Below the pieces are notes generated by a model, which saw nothing but the letters and a program-made list of their open reading frames with translations, was not told where the DNA came from and ran no database searches. A stretch of 48,462 bases of DNA, from assembly GCF_001039355.2 (NCBI RefSeq), contig NW_019774626.1, forward strand, positions 45,385-93,846. Direction: 5' to 3'. A program made the position numbers and the translations under genes. This DNA is from Lingula anatina (taxonomy: Eukaryota > Brachiopoda > Lingulata > Lingulida > Lingulidae). Within the stretch, counting starts at the first letter, position 1; every line of letters begins with the position of its first letter. Shown piece by piece: positions 46,858-48,462 of this stretch.

Positions 46858-48462
46858 ACAATGTTCAATATCCTTCCATAATACAACAGCAATTGTTAAT
46901 GTCACAATGTTCAATGTCCTTCCATACTACAACAGCAATTGTTGATGTCACATTGTTCAATGTCCTCCCATAATACAAATGCAATTGTTGATGTCACAAT
47001 GTTCATGTTTTTCCATAATACAAAAGTAACTGTTGATGTCACAATATTCAATGTCCTCCCATTATACAACAGCAACTGTTGATGTAGCAATGTTCAATGT
47101 ATTCCCATAATACAACAGCAACCATTGATGTAGCAATGTTCAATGTATTCCCATAATACAACAGCAACTGTTGATATAGCAATGTTCAATGTATTCCTAT
47201 AATAAAATAGTAATTTTTCATGTAACAATACTTAGTGGATTCTTATAATACAACAGTAATTGTTGATGCCACAATGTTAAATGTATTCCCATAATACAAC
47301 AGCAATTGTTGATGTCACAATGTTCAATGTCTTCCCATAATACAAAATCAATTGTTGATGTCACAATGTTCTCCCATAATACAACAGCATTTGTTGATGT
47401 CACAATGTTCAATGTATTCCCATAATACAACTGAAATTGTTGATGTCACAATTTTCAATGTCTTCCCATAATACAACTGCAATTGTTGATGTCACAATGT
47501 TCAATGTCTTCCCATAATACAACTGCAATTGTTGATATCACAATGTTCAATGTCTTCCCATAATACAAAACCAATTGTTGATGTCACAATGTCTTCCCAT
47601 AGTACAACAGCAATTGTTGATGTCACAATGTTCAATGTCTTCCCATAATACAACTGCAATTGTTGATGTCACAATGTTCAATGTCTTCCCATAATACAAC
47701 AGGAATTGTTGATATCACAATGTTCAATGTCTTCCCATAATACAACACCAACTGTTGATGTCACAATGTTCTCCCATGATACAACAGCAATTGTTGATAT
47801 CACAATGTTCAATGTCCTCCCATAATACAACTGCAATTGTTGATGTCACAATGTTCAATGTCTTTCCATAGTACAACAGCAATTGTTGATGTCACAATGT
47901 TCATTGTATTCCCATAATACAACAACAATTGTTGATGTCACAATGTTCAATATTCAATGTTTTCCCATAATACAACAGCAATTATTGATGTCATGATTCT
48001 ATGTTTTCCGAAAATACAACAGCAATTGTTGATCTTACAATGTTAATTGTCTGCAATTGTTGATGTCACAATGTTCAATGTAATCCCATAATAAAACTGG
48101 AATAGTTGATGTAGCAATTTTCAATGTATTCCTATAATAAAATAGCAATTTTTCATGTAACAATACCTAGTGTATTTCTATGATAAAACAGTAATTGTTG
48201 ATGTCACAATTATGTTCAATGTCCTCCCAAAATACATCAGCAGTTGTTGATGTCACAATGTGCAATGTCTTCCCATAATACATCTGCAATTGTTAATGTC
48301 ACAATGTTCTCCCATAATACAACAGCTGTTGTTGATGCCACAATGTTCAATGTCTTCCCATAATACAACTGCAATTGTTGATGTGACAATGTTCAATGTC
48401 TTCCCATAATACAACTGCAATTGTTGATGTCACAATGTTCAATGTCTTCCTATAATACAACT
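46858..48462. repeat. 46-bp minisatellite array, right part
   Basis: Continues the array after retroelement A and runs off the window. Units are more divergent than the left core; many are shortened (for example ...CAATGTTCTCCCATAATAC) or carry GTAGCAATG, ATTTTTCATGTAACAATAC or TCATGATTCTATG variants. Confidence 0.95.

Overview
This window is nuclear DNA of an AT-rich animal genome. Genes are split by GT-AG introns, there are CR1/L2-type retroelements with (ATT)n tails, several kinds of MITE, micro- and minisatellites, and a 313-base assembly gap. The repeat types (CCTCCGCCAAGG-ended elements, TTAA-bounded MITEs, CAGGGGCGGATC-ended elements) suggest a marine invertebrate, but I cannot name the species. 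No bacterial or viral genes are seen.

Layout. (1) 1-10907, minus strand: the 5' part of NOM1, a nucleolar MIF4G protein of ribosome biogenesis. Exons 1-2 occur once (10227-10907). Exons 3-9 occur twice, at 5102-9406 and 240-4791, in a direct duplication of about 4.7 kb joined at a single ambiguous base (4943). Exon 9 ends in phase 1 and exon 3 starts in phase 0, so the copies cannot be spliced in series in frame. This looks more like two haplotypes placed end to end than a real duplication. (2) 11947-15113, plus strand: TACO1, the mitochondrial YebC-family activator of COX1 translation, divergent from NOM1 across about 1 kb of probable shared promoter. (3) 15114-23398: gene-poor, with a triplicated 160-bp unit carrying TGATTGACA and TATA-like motifs, a 30-bp minisatellite, a decayed retroelement 3' end and a foldback element. 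(4) 23399-25206, minus strand: exons of a secreted or membrane protein with a mannose-6-phosphate-receptor-homology-like domain; one exon contains an in-frame palindromic insertion. (5) 26990-31850: a local family of about 1.3-1.6 kb repeats, also present at 19.8-21.1 kb, with younger elements inserted. (6) 31851-32698: hAT-like element containing poly-C and the gap. (7) 34086-35856, minus strand: the last two exons of an unidentified conserved-looking gene. (8) 37383-48462: a long array of a 46-bp minisatellite. It is interrupted by a CR1/jockey-type retroelement that is itself interrupted by an L2/CR1 element and by a satellite-like element ending in an 88-bp hairpin.

The two confidently named genes are housekeeping genes of ribosome assembly and mitochondrial translation. 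The rest is dominated by repeats. The most unusual structures are the phase-incompatible NOM1 duplication, the palindromic exon insertion, the nested insertions with a hairpin junction, and the homogenised 46-bp array with an inverted block. I found no evidence for an undescribed multi-gene system. All exon boundaries were read by eye from splice signals and phase.
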